64,000 bases of DNA from CAVVUC01 sp963751395 (GCA_963751395.1 CAVVUC010000002.1:868001-932000), one strand, 5' to 3'; shown: positions 27,639 through 35,385, counted from the stretch's first letter. Numbers and translations are program-made. The notes: generated from the sequence alone by a model not told the origin.

Positions 27639-27839
27639 CTAAGCAGCCGTGTTGTAGCGAAACTTCATCTTCGCGCGCTTCGCGTTGGATTTTGCTTTGC
27701 GCCGCGTTTTCTGAGTCGGCGTTTCGAAAGCGCGCAGTCGGCGCACTTCTTCCATGATGCCCTCGGCATCCAGCTTGTTTTTCAAACGCTTTAACGCCCG
27801 GTCGATGGGCTCACCTTTACGAACAATTACTTCTGGCAT
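27639..27839 (-). CDS. rpsU: 30S ribosomal protein S21
   Basis: Small-subunit protein involved in initiation. The 66-residue protein matches S21: MPEVIVRKGEPIDRALKRLK at the start, then a basic C-terminal tail (TRRKAKSNAKRAKMKFRYN). A strong ribosome site AAGGAG lies at 27846-27851, which decides the start against an upstream in-frame ATG at 27971. The gene is monocistronic, with its own hairpin terminator downstream. Confidence 0.96.
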   Translation of the reverse strand: MPEVIVRKGEPIDRALKRLKNKLDAEGIMEEVRRLRAFETPTQKTRRKAKSNAKRAKMKFRYNTAA

Positions 27840-27970
27840 TGAAATCTCCTTGTTTAAAAAATCGCGGCCTCGCAACACATGAACTTGGCAGCGGATTGAA
27901 AGGCTAGGCTGGCGTCGGGGTTTAGTCAATATCGGGATTGAAAATTTATAAGACGCTCGTTTCCAGCGCA

Positions 27971-28054
27971 TTAGGGCTTCTTCAGGCTCTTCTCTTCGGT
28001 CGTTTGCCCGGGCAAAACGCCCTTGATCCGCTCAAAATCCCGGCCTTCGATTTT
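27971..28054 (-). pseudogene. Orphan 3' end of a TPR-protein gene
   Basis: Read on the minus strand, 28054-27971 encodes KIEGRDFERIKGVL followed by PGQTTEEKSLKKP and TAA. The first 14 residues match the C-terminus of the TPR protein at 35516-36337 (KIEGRDFDRIKGVL) with one change; the tails then differ. No TPR coding sequence continues beyond 28054. It is therefore a detached gene end, either the original end of that TPR gene or what is left of a paralogue. Confidence 0.75.
28013..28054. repeat. 42-bp direct repeat, left copy (boundary of the accessory region)
   Basis: Identical at 41 of 42 positions to 35540-35581 in the same orientation; the mismatch is the base after TTGATCCG (C here, G there). 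The repeat is coding sequence for the end of TPR-type proteins. The two copies bound about 7.5 kb of broken and mobile-type genes. Confidence 0.85.
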
Positions 28055-28121
28055 GCCGCACCCCTGTCCTCACCGCCCCAATGAAAGTCTCTGGTCCAGA
28101 AATGCGGGGAGCTTCGCGCGC

Positions 28122-28433
28122 ATGATTTTGCGACATGCCTTTGAGGTGCCGTATGGCATTCTCGGCGCGCTCGAAGCCCTCGCGTTTGCGCACGACAAGG
28201 GATTCGTGCATCGCGATCTCAAGCCGCAGAACATCCTGCTCTCGCGTGGTGCCGTGCGACTCTCCGACTTCGGGCTGGCGAAGAGCTTCCAGCGGGCCGG
28301 CCTCAGTGGAATGAGCATGGCGGGCGGATTCGCCGGCACGCCGGTCTTCATGCCCCGCGAGCAGATCGCCAATTTCAAATACGTGAAGCCCGTTTCCGAC
28401 GTGTGGAGCATGTCTGGCAGTTCGGCGACGTGA
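28122..28433 (+). pseudogene. Ser/Thr protein kinase C-lobe fragment
   Basis: Encodes only the middle and part of the C-lobe of a eukaryotic-like kinase: ALAFAHDKGFVHRDLKPQN (catalytic loop with HRD), LSDFGLAKSF (DFG motif) and an activation-segment end GTPVFMPREQIANF followed by SDVWSM. There is no N-lobe upstream; the reading frame ends soon after. Immediately downstream lies an N-lobe piece, so the lobes are in reversed order. This is a remnant, not a working kinase. Confidence 0.8.
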
Positions 28434-28511
28434 TTCTCGACCGATACGAGGTGAAGCAGGTCTTCACGGGCGGCGGCATGGGGTTGGTCTATCGCGTGCA
28501 TCACCGCGATT
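28412..28511 (+). pseudogene. Kinase N-lobe fragment fused to a toxin-antitoxin remnant
   Basis: These 100 bases match 30129-30228 with 4 mismatches. They encode the glycine-rich loop (FTGGGMGLVYRVHHRD) of a Ser/Thr kinase. The similarity stops at the ACCGCGATT bases, where the sequence passes directly into a VapB-type antitoxin reading (TAILEPHADG), which contains the same nine bases. Confidence 0.75.
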
Positions 28512-28765
28512 CTCGAGCCGCACGCCGACGGATGTCTGCATTTGCCACTGCCGCCGGAAATGCGCCACGGCAAGGTGCGGGTGGAAGCGAAAAGCTGGAG
28601 GTTCTGCCACAGCCGTCCGACCCCGGAGCCGGCTCCCCGAACGCCACGCCCCTGGAGGCATTCAAAGCTTTGCGCGCGATGGGCGGGCTCCGGCACATCA
28701 TCCCCGACCCGGTGGCGTGGCAGCGGGAGCAGCGGGCGGATCGTTCCTTGCCGGGCCGCGATTGA
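28503..28765 (+). pseudogene. VapB-type antitoxin, frameshifted and without its start
   Basis: Two frames together give a VapB-like protein: TAILEPHADGCLHLPLPPEM and RHGKVRVEAK in the first frame, then KLEVLPQPSDPGAG and ATPLEAFKALRAMGGLRHII with DPVAWQREQRADRSLPGRD in the second. The frame changes near 28600. The usual start codon is missing because the 5' end joins a kinase fragment. It is followed by the first codons of a PIN toxin, the normal partner order. Confidence 0.7.
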
Positions 28766-28768
28766 ACC

Positions 28769-28822
28769 ATGCTGCTGGACAGCAACATTCTCATCCACGG
28801 CGCCGAGGAAGGCGAACCGCGT
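28769..28822 (+). pseudogene. VapC-type PIN toxin, first 18 codons only
   Basis: MLLDSNILIHGAEEGEPRC is the standard start of a PIN-domain ribonuclease, with the first metal-binding Asp. PIN similarity stops there; the reading frame continues only because it runs opposite the minus-strand protease gene ending at 28835. The start follows the antitoxin remnant by 3 bases. Confidence 0.7.
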
Positions 28823-28834
28823 TGTGCGCAGCGG

Positions 28835-29215
28835 CTACTTTATTGTGGAGCAAGCGATGTTCGGACTCAGGGGGTTCACATCGATCTTGCGATCTTTTGG
28901 TGTGACAACCAAATCCATGTCTTCCATCGCGATGGCTCCGAGCAACACCTGGTCTCCAATCACAAGCGCTCCGCCAAGCCCCACGCGGTTCTTAAAGCGA
29001 ATCTCAATCGGCCCCATGTAAGGGGCGATCCTTTTGCTGCCGTCGGCAATCGTGACCTCCTTCCGGTCATACTCTTCGAGGCGGAGTTGAATGGCGATAT
29101 GCTCAGGGATGCACATGTGAACTGCGCCTGTGTCGGCAAGCGCCTCCGTCTCGATGGATTCCTGGTCTGGATAACGTGGGTTGCGAAGCGTGATCATCGT
29201 GGTAACAAGTCCCAT
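28835..29215 (-). CDS. Clan AA (retropepsin-like) aspartic protease
   Basis: A 126-residue single-domain protein with the catalytic motif ALADTGAVHMCIP (Asp near residue 29) and a later hydrophobic-G motif (LLGAIAMEDMDLVV), the pattern of bacterial retropepsin-like proteins, which act as dimers. I chose the ATG at 29215 (MGLVTTMITLRNP), as the 53 residues upstream read through the palindrome at 29324-29346. No signal peptide. The gene's 3' end abuts the truncated vapC, so it may lie on the segment that replaced the rest of vapC. Substrate unknown. Confidence 0.8.
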   Translation of the reverse strand: MGLVTTMITLRNPRYPDQESIETEALADTGAVHMCIPEHIAIQLRLEEYDRKEVTIADGSKRIAPYMGPIEIRFKNRVGLGGALVIGDQVLLGAIAMEDMDLVVTPKDRKIDVNPLSPNIACSTIK

Positions 29216-29323
29216 CGGTTGACTAATACCACGCGACATCAAAGAGGATAGCGATTTTTCACATTTCATCACCCGTGGTGTGAATGCCCGCCGCCGCGCA
29301 GTGCAACTGTGCCCCGCAAGCGC

Positions 29324-29346
29324 GTGCCGAAGTTCAACTTCGGCAC
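29324..29346. repeat. Perfect 23-base palindrome
   Basis: GTGCCGAAGTT and AACTTCGGCAC flank a single C. It has the same design as the hairpin CACCAAGTcctcaACTTGGTG inside the 155-bp repeats at 34795 and 35231 (AAGTT-type core), suggesting one REP-like family. Confidence 0.8.
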
Positions 29347-29448
29347 GAGGGGGAACGGCAGGAACAAGCGGCAAAGCACCGAGATGCTGCCAGCGCTGCG
29401 AAAGGCGCTGGCTTGACGGAGAGGGAGTCGTGTAATAATTCTCATTAC

Positions 29449-29667
29449 ATGAGAGCTACGCTTACCATCAGCCTGCCAGGGGAGATGAGCCGGGAACTTG
29501 CCGCGCTTGTCAAACGCAGCGGAAAAAGCCGCAGTCAGGTCGTGCAGGATGCCCTGCGCCGGCAAATCGCCATCGAGCGATTCCGCGACTTGCGCGAAAA
29601 GCTCGTGCCCAAAGGTGGCAAGGCCGGTTTCCACACGGACGAGGACGTTTTCAAAGCGATCTCGTGA
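29449..29667 (+). CDS. Ribbon-helix-helix antitoxin
   Basis: A 72-residue protein with an N-terminal RHH DNA-binding motif (MRATLTISLPGEMSRELAAL, then SGKSRSQVVQDALRR) and a C-terminal tail expected to block the toxin. It should repress its own operon. The stop overlaps the PIN toxin GTG start by four bases (GTGA), the usual coupling of antitoxin and toxin. Both genes appear intact. Confidence 0.88.
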   Translation: MRATLTISLPGEMSRELAALVKRSGKSRSQVVQDALRRQIAIERFRDLREKLVPKGGKAGFHTDEDVFKAIS

Positions 29668-30065
29668 GGATCGTCTTCGATACGAACGTCCTCTTTGCCG
29701 CGTTCATTGCGCACGGTGCCTGCGCCGGGCTTTACGAGGAATGCCTCCACCGGGCGCAGATCGTGGTTTCGCCGGACATTCTCGGCGAACTGGAAGAAAA
29801 ACTGGTCACCAAAGCCAGGCTCACCGCCGCCGAAGCCCGCCAGGTCGTCCACGCCGTGCGCACCGATGCCGAAATCGTAACGGCCACTCCCCTGCCAAAA
29901 CCCGTCTGCCGCGATGTGTACGACGACCTCATCCTCGCCGCCGCCCTCACCGCCAAAGCCGACGCCATCGTCACCGGCGATCAAGACTTGCTCGTCTTGA
30001 AACAATTCCAAGGCATCCCGATCCTCAATCCCCGCGACAGCCTCGCGCTGCTGGTCACAGGTTGA
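29664..30065 (+). CDS. PIN-domain toxin (putative ribonuclease)
   Basis: A 133-residue PIN protein of the type annotated as a putative toxin component. Acidic metal-binding residues are in place: VFDTNVLFAAF near residue 6, ILGELEEKL near 42, DVYDDLILAAAL near 92, and IVTGDQDLLVL near 110. GTG start overlapping the antitoxin stop. Expected to cleave RNA when free of the antitoxin. Unlike the vapBC remnant at 28503-28822, nothing here is broken. Confidence 0.88.
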   Translation: MRIVFDTNVLFAAFIAHGACAGLYEECLHRAQIVVSPDILGELEEKLVTKARLTAAEARQVVHAVRTDAEIVTATPLPKPVCRDVYDDLILAAALTAKADAIVTGDQDLLVLKQFQGIPILNPRDSLALLVTG

Positions 30066-30095
30066 CGATTTTCGCTCTCATCCGTATGGCCCGTT

Positions 30096-30482
30096 ATGAA
30101 TTACAACGACCCTGAAAACGTGCCGCCGGTCTGGCAGGTCGGAGACGTGATTCTCGACCTATACGAGGTGAAGCAGATCTTCACGGGCGGCGGCATGGGG
30201 TTGGTCTATCGCGTGCATCACCGCGATTGGGCGATGGACCTGGCCGTTAAGTCCCCAAGGCCGGAGTTCTTTCAAACCCGGCAACACGTCGAGAACTTCG
30301 AGCGCGAAGCGGAGACGTGGGTGAACCTTGGACTGCATCCGCACACGGTCAGTTGCTACTACGTCCGCCGCTTGGGCGGCATCCCGCGAATCTTCACCGA
30401 GGAACGGCAGATCGTCTCGCCCGGTATCGGCGATGGGATGACCCGCAACCACTGCGGCACCCGGGAACCCACCCTCGGCTGA
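30096..30482 (+). pseudogene. Ser/Thr protein kinase N-lobe fragment
   Basis: Encodes a complete kinase N-lobe: glycine loop (GGGMGLVYRVHHRD), the ATP-binding Lys (LAVKSPRPEF), the paired Glu in FEREAETWVNLGLHPH, and the hinge approach YYVRRLGGIPRIF. After the hinge the similarity stops and no catalytic loop follows; the frame ends at 30482, just ahead of the methyltransferase gene. The missing C-lobe type is present 2 kb upstream at 28122-28433, out of order. Confidence 0.8.
30129..30228. repeat. 100-bp direct repeat, second copy (first at 28412-28511)
   Basis: 96 of 100 bases match 28412-28511. Both encode the kinase glycine-rich loop. Beyond the shared segment the left copy passes into an antitoxin remnant while this copy continues as kinase. 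Confidence 0.8.
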
Positions 30483-30538
30483 CTGGCGTGCAAAGATTTT
30501 CGTTGCTACATCTGGGTTCGTTGATAGCTTCCCCAGAC

Positions 30539-33436
30539 ATGGCGACCAAAACTCAAATTCTCGTCGAAACAACGAAGTCGCAGAAAGAGGCACTGGCGTC
30601 TGTTTTGGAGGAAAATGGGGCGACGCTGACGGAGTGGCTTACAGACAACATCGCAGAGGCTACAGCGGATTTTTCTGTCGAAGCAATGCAAACTCCGGCA
30701 GACCTCCAGACGCTCGCAGACCTTGAGGAAACTGAGTCCGTCATGGCTCAACTCGCGGATGTGAATTGGGCGTTTGGCAGCGACGACACGACGTATTTGT
30801 CGCACGACATCCATCCGTATCCGGCGAAGTTCATCCCGCAGATTCCACGCAATCTCATCACGCGACTTTCTATGCCGGGCGAGACTGTTTGGGATCCATT
30901 CGGCGGCAGTGGAACCACCGCTCTCGAAAGCGTCTTGCTCGGTCGTCAGGCGGTCAGTTCCGATGTGAACCCGTTGGCGGAAGTCATTGGCAAAGGAAAG
31001 CTCCTGACACTCACCAAGGAGGAGGATGACTTTCTCGGCGAAGTCGTCGAAGAAATGTCCATCGTTTCGGCAAGTGGGGAATCGGTCAGCGAAGCGTTGC
31101 GCCGCTTCGCGCCGCTCGAAAAGTATGCGCCGGAGATGCCGAATGGGTCGCAGTGGTTTCATCCGCAAGCGATGGCGGAACTGTCGTATTTGCGCGCACG
31201 CATCGGGACATTCACTGCCGAAAAGTGCCGTCGTCTGGCAACGGTCTGTTTGTCGAAGATCATTCTGAAATCGTCCTACCAAGACAGCGAAACCCGCTAC
31301 GCGCGGTGTGAGCGGGAGTTTCCGGCGGGAAAGGTCATCCGGCTTTTTGCCGGCGCGCTAGAATCGTCGCTTAAAAAAGTGCGGTATCTCGGGACGTTTC
31401 TGCGGTTTCGTGAGGCAATTTTTTGCACGGCTGACCTTCGCCGCGAGACCGTGGTGCCGCCCGCGTCGGTGGATCTCATCGTCGCTTCACCGCCCTATCC
31501 GAATGCGAATGACTACCATCTTTACCATCGGTTCCGTTTATTCTGGCTCGGCTTCGATCCGCGCGAGATGGGGAAAAAAGAGATCGGCTCACACCTGCGC
31601 CACCAAAAGGAAGGATCGGGAATCGGGGAATATCTTGAAGAGATGGAGCTTTGTTTGCGCAACCTCCATGTGGGCCTGCGGCCCGGACGCTTCGCTGTGC
31701 TGGTGCTCGGCAATGCGATGTTCGACGGGCGACTGTCTCACACTGCTGAATTAGTGGGACAGCGCGCGGCAACGGTGGGCTTTGAGGTGTGCGGAGAAAT
31801 TGACCGCGAACTTCCGCTCCATCGCCGCTCGTTCGCTTCGCCAGCACGACGCTTGCGTTCCGAGAGTTTGCTTGTTCTGCGCAAACCGGCGGAGCCGGTC
31901 GTGGCGCGCATTCATCCGCCGCCATACAAACTGTGGCCTTACGAAGCGGTGATTCGTTTGGAGGAAATTCGCCATCTTCTCGGTGTGCGCGCCAACGAAG
32001 GTCTCTGCGACGTGCTGACGGCTACGGTGAGTCCCCTGCAAATTGATCGGCTACGCCGCTTGACCTTCAGCCACAGCTTTGCCGCACCGAACATTCACGC
32101 GGAGCCAACCTGGCAGGCTATCCTCGAAAATGGCGATGCGCTCAAAACGTCGGCCCGCAAAGACCCGAAATACGCAACGCACGGCATCCACGCATACAAA
32201 GGAAAGTTCTACCCTCAATTGGCCCGCAGCCTGTTCAATCTCGCCGACCTGCGTGGCGGACAGCGTGTGCTTGATCCGTTTTGCGGCAGCGGGACTGTGC
32301 CGCTCGAAGCTTACCTCAATGGCCTCGAAGGAATCGGATTCGACATGAACCCACTGGCGGTAAAAATCGCGCGCGCAAAAACCGAAATCCTGCTCGTGGA
32401 CCCGTATCTGCGTGATCGGCTGCTGGCGCGCTTTCAGGAACGCGCAGTCACGTTGGTTCCGTCGGATGACATGAGTGTTTTTGCGACGGGAGCGTTGGCG
32501 GAAATCGAATCGTGGTTCGCGCCGAAAGTGATTCGGAAGCTCGCCGTTTTGTTGCGCACGATCCGTGAAACTCCCGATGTTCGAGTGAAAGAGTTTCTTG
32601 AAGTGTTGCTCAGCAACATCGTCCGCGAGGTTTCACAGCAAGACCCCGAAGACCTTCGTATCCGACGACGTGTGCCACCGCTGAATGACGCGCCGGTTTT
32701 TGATTTGTTCTGTGTGCATCTCGCTGAGCAGCGCGCGCGTCTCAGCGCTTTCGCTGCGCGTGCCAACAAAGCTCCGTGCCGTTTCGGCAAAGCGTGCATA
32801 TACGAGAGCGACAGCCGGGAGATGCTGAGCCTGCGCCGCGCCAACGTGCGCGCTGGCAGCATTGATGCAGTCGTCACAAGCCCGCCTTACGCGACGGCTC
32901 TCCCATACATTGACACCGACCGTTTGAGCATTCTCCTGCTCGACAGCCGTCCATCCTCGGAACGTTCGAGAATCGAAGAATCGTTGACCGGCAGCCGCGA
33001 GATTCGCAACGGCCCCCGCCGAGAGTTCGAGACTTCGATTGAACATGGTGATTTCATCGACATTCCCTCGCCCTCCGCGCAACGCATCGTCTCAAGCGTC
33101 CACCGGCTGAACAAGGACGCCGACGTAGGCTTCCGCCGAAAGAACATGGCGGCGCTCCTCTACCGCTACTTCGCTGACATGGTGAAGGTGTTCCGCAACC
33201 TCGACAGCGCACTCAAGCCCGGAGGCTCCGCGTTCTTTGTCATCGGTGACAACGTGACCGTCGCCGGTGGCAAGGAAGTTTTGATCAAGAGCGCCGACGT
33301 GCTTAACGAAATTGCGGAGCATCTTGGCTGGCGGATACGTCAGCGCATTCCGATTACCGTCACTACAGAAAAGCGGCCACACGCAAAGAACAGCATCACC
33401 GACAACGACATCATCTGGTGCGAAAAGCTGGAGTGA
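30539..33436 (+). CDS. Tandem-domain DNA methyltransferase (probable N4-cytosine, two catalytic domains)
   Basis: A 965-residue protein with two complete methylase domains. Domain 1: AdoMet motif DPFGGSGTTALE near 119-130 and catalytic SPPY at 317-320. Domain 2: DPFCGSGTVPLE near 579-590 and SPPY at 781-784. Each is preceded by a related segment (HDIHPYPAKFIPQ and HGIHAYKGKFYPQ), so the protein arose by duplication. SPPY is typical of N4-cytosine enzymes. Two domains could modify both strands of an asymmetric site. ATG at 30539 chosen because upstream codons overlap the kinase fragment. It converges on a PLD-type nuclease gene 6 bases away. Confidence 0.85.
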   Translation: MATKTQILVETTKSQKEALASVLEENGATLTEWLTDNIAEATADFSVEAMQTPADLQTLADLEETESVMAQLADVNWAFGSDDTTYLSHDIHPYPAKFIPQIPRNLITRLSMPGETVWDPFGGSGTTALESVLLGRQAVSSDVNPLAEVIGKGKLLTLTKEEDDFLGEVVEEMSIVSASGESVSEALRRFAPLEKYAPEMPNGSQWFHPQAMAELSYLRARIGTFTAEKCRRLATVCLSKIILKSSYQDSETRYARCEREFPAGKVIRLFAGALESSLKKVRYLGTFLRFREAIFCTADLRRETVVPPASVDLIVASPPYPNANDYHLYHRFRLFWLGFDPREMGKKEIGSHLRHQKEGSGIGEYLEEMELCLRNLHVGLRPGRFAVLVLGNAMFDGRLSHTAELVGQRAATVGFEVCGEIDRELPLHRRSFASPARRLRSESLLVLRKPAEPVVARIHPPPYKLWPYEAVIRLEEIRHLLGVRANEGLCDVLTATVSPLQIDRLRRLTFSHSFAAPNIHAEPTWQAILENGDALKTSARKDPKYATHGIHAYKGKFYPQLARSLFNLADLRGGQRVLDPFCGSGTVPLEAYLNGLEGIGFDMNPLAVKIARAKTEILLVDPYLRDRLLARFQERAVTLVPSDDMSVFATGALAEIESWFAPKVIRKLAVLLRTIRETPDVRVKEFLEVLLSNIVREVSQQDPEDLRIRRRVPPLNDAPVFDLFCVHLAEQRARLSAFAARANKAPCRFGKACIYESDSREMLSLRRANVRAGSIDAVVTSPPYATALPYIDTDRLSILLLDSRPSSERSRIEESLTGSREIRNGPRREFETSIEHGDFIDIPSPSAQRIVSSVHRLNKDADVGFRRKNMAALLYRYFADMVKVFRNLDSALKPGGSAFFVIGDNVTVAGGKEVLIKSADVLNEIAEHLGWRIRQRIPITVTTEKRPHAKNSITDNDIIWCEKLE

Positions 33437-33442
33437 ACGCGC

Positions 33443-34663
33443 TCAGAGCCAGCCCATTTTCCGCGCCGATTCCTTGCCGCCAGACGGCATCGTTTGATTG
33501 CAGACCGCAAGGTAGCTTGCGAATTGCGGATGATCCGGCGGGAAGATTTCAAAGTCATAGTCGTAGTCGGCATCGGGCGGTGCCTGCCGCATCACGAGTA
33601 TGGAAAAGTGCGGCGTGTTCTTTACGACATCCGGCGGAACTGTAACTCGGACTTCCGCCTTAGCTTCATAGAATACCGTGTTCAACGCCAACCGCGGCAG
33701 ATGCACGAGCGGTGTCGCGCCAGCACCATGCACGGTAAGATTGATGACCGGGTCTGGCGTCCGTTGGGGATACGATGCGTTTCCAGCTTTCTTCGGCGTT
33801 GTTCGTCCCGTGAATGGAAACCCGAAAAAGTCAGGATTCTGGTTCACCGCTATTTTGCTCAGAAAGACTTCGCCGTTGTGGTGCGGCACGATCTGAATCA
33901 CAAGCGCCTCGGCGGGCGGAGAGTGTTTTCGCTTAGCTTTTGCGGTGCCTGCTGTTTTCGGAGAGGCGGACTTTCCTTTTGGTGCGAACAAAGACTTGGG
34001 CAGCGGACTTGGAGGCTTGACGACGAGTTTCGGCCACACAACGCCCGGCGGCAGCGGCATCTTCTCGCCGGGAGCACCCTTGCCCTCGCCACTCTTCCGT
34101 CTCGGGAGTTTCGTTTCGTCGAGTAGCTCACCAAGTCCATCCCAATACCCGAGTAGCGCAGGCGTGAGGTCCACGCTCATTGCGAGCAGCGACTCCCAAG
34201 CGGTGAGTGTCTCCTCGAAAGCGATCTCATCACCGGGCAAGGTCAGGTCTATCCGCACGCCGGATTCCCAATTCGTTTCCGTTCCACCGACGGTGAGATT
34301 GTGAGAGCCAATGTAAAACCGGCACCGCCGCGGCCCGGTGAACAGATACATTTTCGGATGGAAGGTGAATCTGTCGCCGAAATGCAGCAATCGGACGTTG
34401 GAGAATTTCTCCATCGCAAACTCCAATGCCTGTCGGCTCGTGCCGCAATGGTCTATGCCAAAGATGCCTTCAATCACCTTCTTCTTTTTCCGCCACGCCT
34501 GAATCTCACCCTGCAGGCGATAGAGCGGGCCGGTCTTCGCAAATGCAACGGCAACGAACAGCTTGTTGAAGTCAGGATTCCCCAAGCACTCGCGGAGCTC
34601 GTTGATAAGCCGCCATTTCCCGGTTGGCTGGTCGTTCGGATTGAGAATCAGGATTTCTGGCAT
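33443..34663 (-). CDS. Phospholipase-D-fold nuclease, probable restriction endonuclease
   Basis: About 406 residues. The PLD active-site half-motif is near residue 102 (FTFHPKMYLF), followed by the second element IGSHNLTVGG; such single-motif proteins dimerise to form one catalytic site, as in BfiI and Nuc. The Asp usual after HxK is replaced (Thr/Gly). The middle is a Pro/Lys-rich linker (about 215-255), and the last 150 residues may bind DNA. Start at 34663 (MPEILILNPNDQ) is preferred; 34684 is possible. The tail-to-tail arrangement with the tandem methylase supports a restriction-modification pair. Specificity unknown. Confidence 0.78.
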   Translation of the reverse strand: MPEILILNPNDQPTGKWRLINELRECLGNPDFNKLFVAVAFAKTGPLYRLQGEIQAWRKKKKVIEGIFGIDHCGTSRQALEFAMEKFSNVRLLHFGDRFTFHPKMYLFTGPRRCRFYIGSHNLTVGGTETNWESGVRIDLTLPGDEIAFEETLTAWESLLAMSVDLTPALLGYWDGLGELLDETKLPRRKSGEGKGAPGEKMPLPPGVVWPKLVVKPPSPLPKSLFAPKGKSASPKTAGTAKAKRKHSPPAEALVIQIVPHHNGEVFLSKIAVNQNPDFFGFPFTGRTTPKKAGNASYPQRTPDPVINLTVHGAGATPLVHLPRLALNTVFYEAKAEVRVTVPPDVVKNTPHFSILVMRQAPPDADYDYDFEIFPPDHPQFASYLAVCNQTMPSGGKESARKMGWL

Positions 34664-34710
34664 GACTAGGTTCATAATCAGCACATCCCCGCCGTGGCGA
34701 CAACCATTGC

Positions 34711-35230
34711 ATCGCTGGGACGAAGTATCGCAGCGAATTCGAGGAGAGATTGCAGGCGGTCATCAAAGAGGCCGAGCAGCAGCCGGAAGTGATTCGCTCT
34801 CGTTACGAAGCTGAGGGCTTCGTAATGGGCAGTTTCCGGGGAAGCTCTGCTTCGCGGGTGGTGGCGGCGCGGGAACCCGACCACCCCACACAGTGCAATG
34901 GAATTGCCCCGCGCAAGTGCGTCACCAAGTCCTCAACTTGGTGACGAGGGAAAAGGTATTGCCCTCGGCAAGAAGCAGCAGAAGTCGGCGCTCGCGTTTT
35001 TTCGGCAGGGACATCACCGAACTCGCGCGGTGCCGCAAATTGGAGCCTGTAATTGGTCGGAAGGACGAGATTCTGCGGGTGGCGCGGATTCTTTCGCAGA
35101 AGCGCAAGGCCAATCCTGTCCTGGTCGGCGAACCGGGCGTCGGCAAGACCGGGATCGTGGAGGGGCTGGCGCAGCGAATTGCCTCCAGCGAGTGCCCGGA
35201 ATTTCTGCGCGATGCAAGGATCGTGGAGAT
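34711..35230 (+). pseudogene. Clp/Hsp100 ATPase fragments in permuted order
   Basis: Two pieces of one ClpA/ClpB-type AAA+ domain. The first, 34711-34794, encodes AGTKYRSEFEERLQAVIKEA and ends QQPEVI. The second, about 34958-35230, encodes KKQQKSALAFF, then after a one-base shift GRDITELARCRKLEPVIGRK, the Walker A motif GEPGVGKT and LRDARIVEI. In intact Clp proteins the second piece precedes the first. Each piece ends at a copy of a 155-bp repeat. No later AAA motifs are present, so neither part can function. Confidence 0.8.
34795..34949. repeat. 155-bp repeat, copy 1
   Basis: Matches 35231-35385 at 152 of 155 positions, same orientation. It contains two internal hairpins: TACGAAGC/GCTTCGTA near its left end and GTCACCAAGT/ACTTGGTGAC near its right end. 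It begins exactly where a Clp fragment stops. Bases after both copies remain loosely similar for about 40 more positions. Confidence 0.85.
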
Positions 35231-35385
35231 CGCTCTCGTTACGAAGCTGGGGGCTTCGTAATGGGCAGTTTCCGGGGAAGCTCTGCTTCGCGGGTGGTGG
35301 CGGCGCGGGAACCCGACCACCCCACACCGTACAATGGAATTGCCCCGCGCAAGTGCGTCACCAAGTCCTCAACTTGGTGACGAGG
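35231..35385. repeat. 155-bp repeat, copy 2
   Basis: Second copy of the element at 34795-34949, 281 bases further on. It starts right after the Clp codons for DARIVEI. The 130 bases between this copy and the TPR gene end (35386-35515) hold no gene that I can recognise. Confidence 0.85.

Noticed and set aside
28769..29251. 160-residue plus-strand protein starting with a PIN motif
   Set aside because: Only the first 18 codons are PIN-like; the rest is the complement of the retropepsin-like gene, so the full frame is an artefact of the junction.
34867..34926. Short proteins reading MGSFRGSSASRVVAARE in the repeats
   Set aside because: These frames exist in both copies only because the repeat is open; there is no ribosome site and no known family.
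34795..35385. CRISPR array
   Set aside because: Only two copies of a 155-bp repeat, 281 bases apart, with Clp coding sequence between them; no cas genes.
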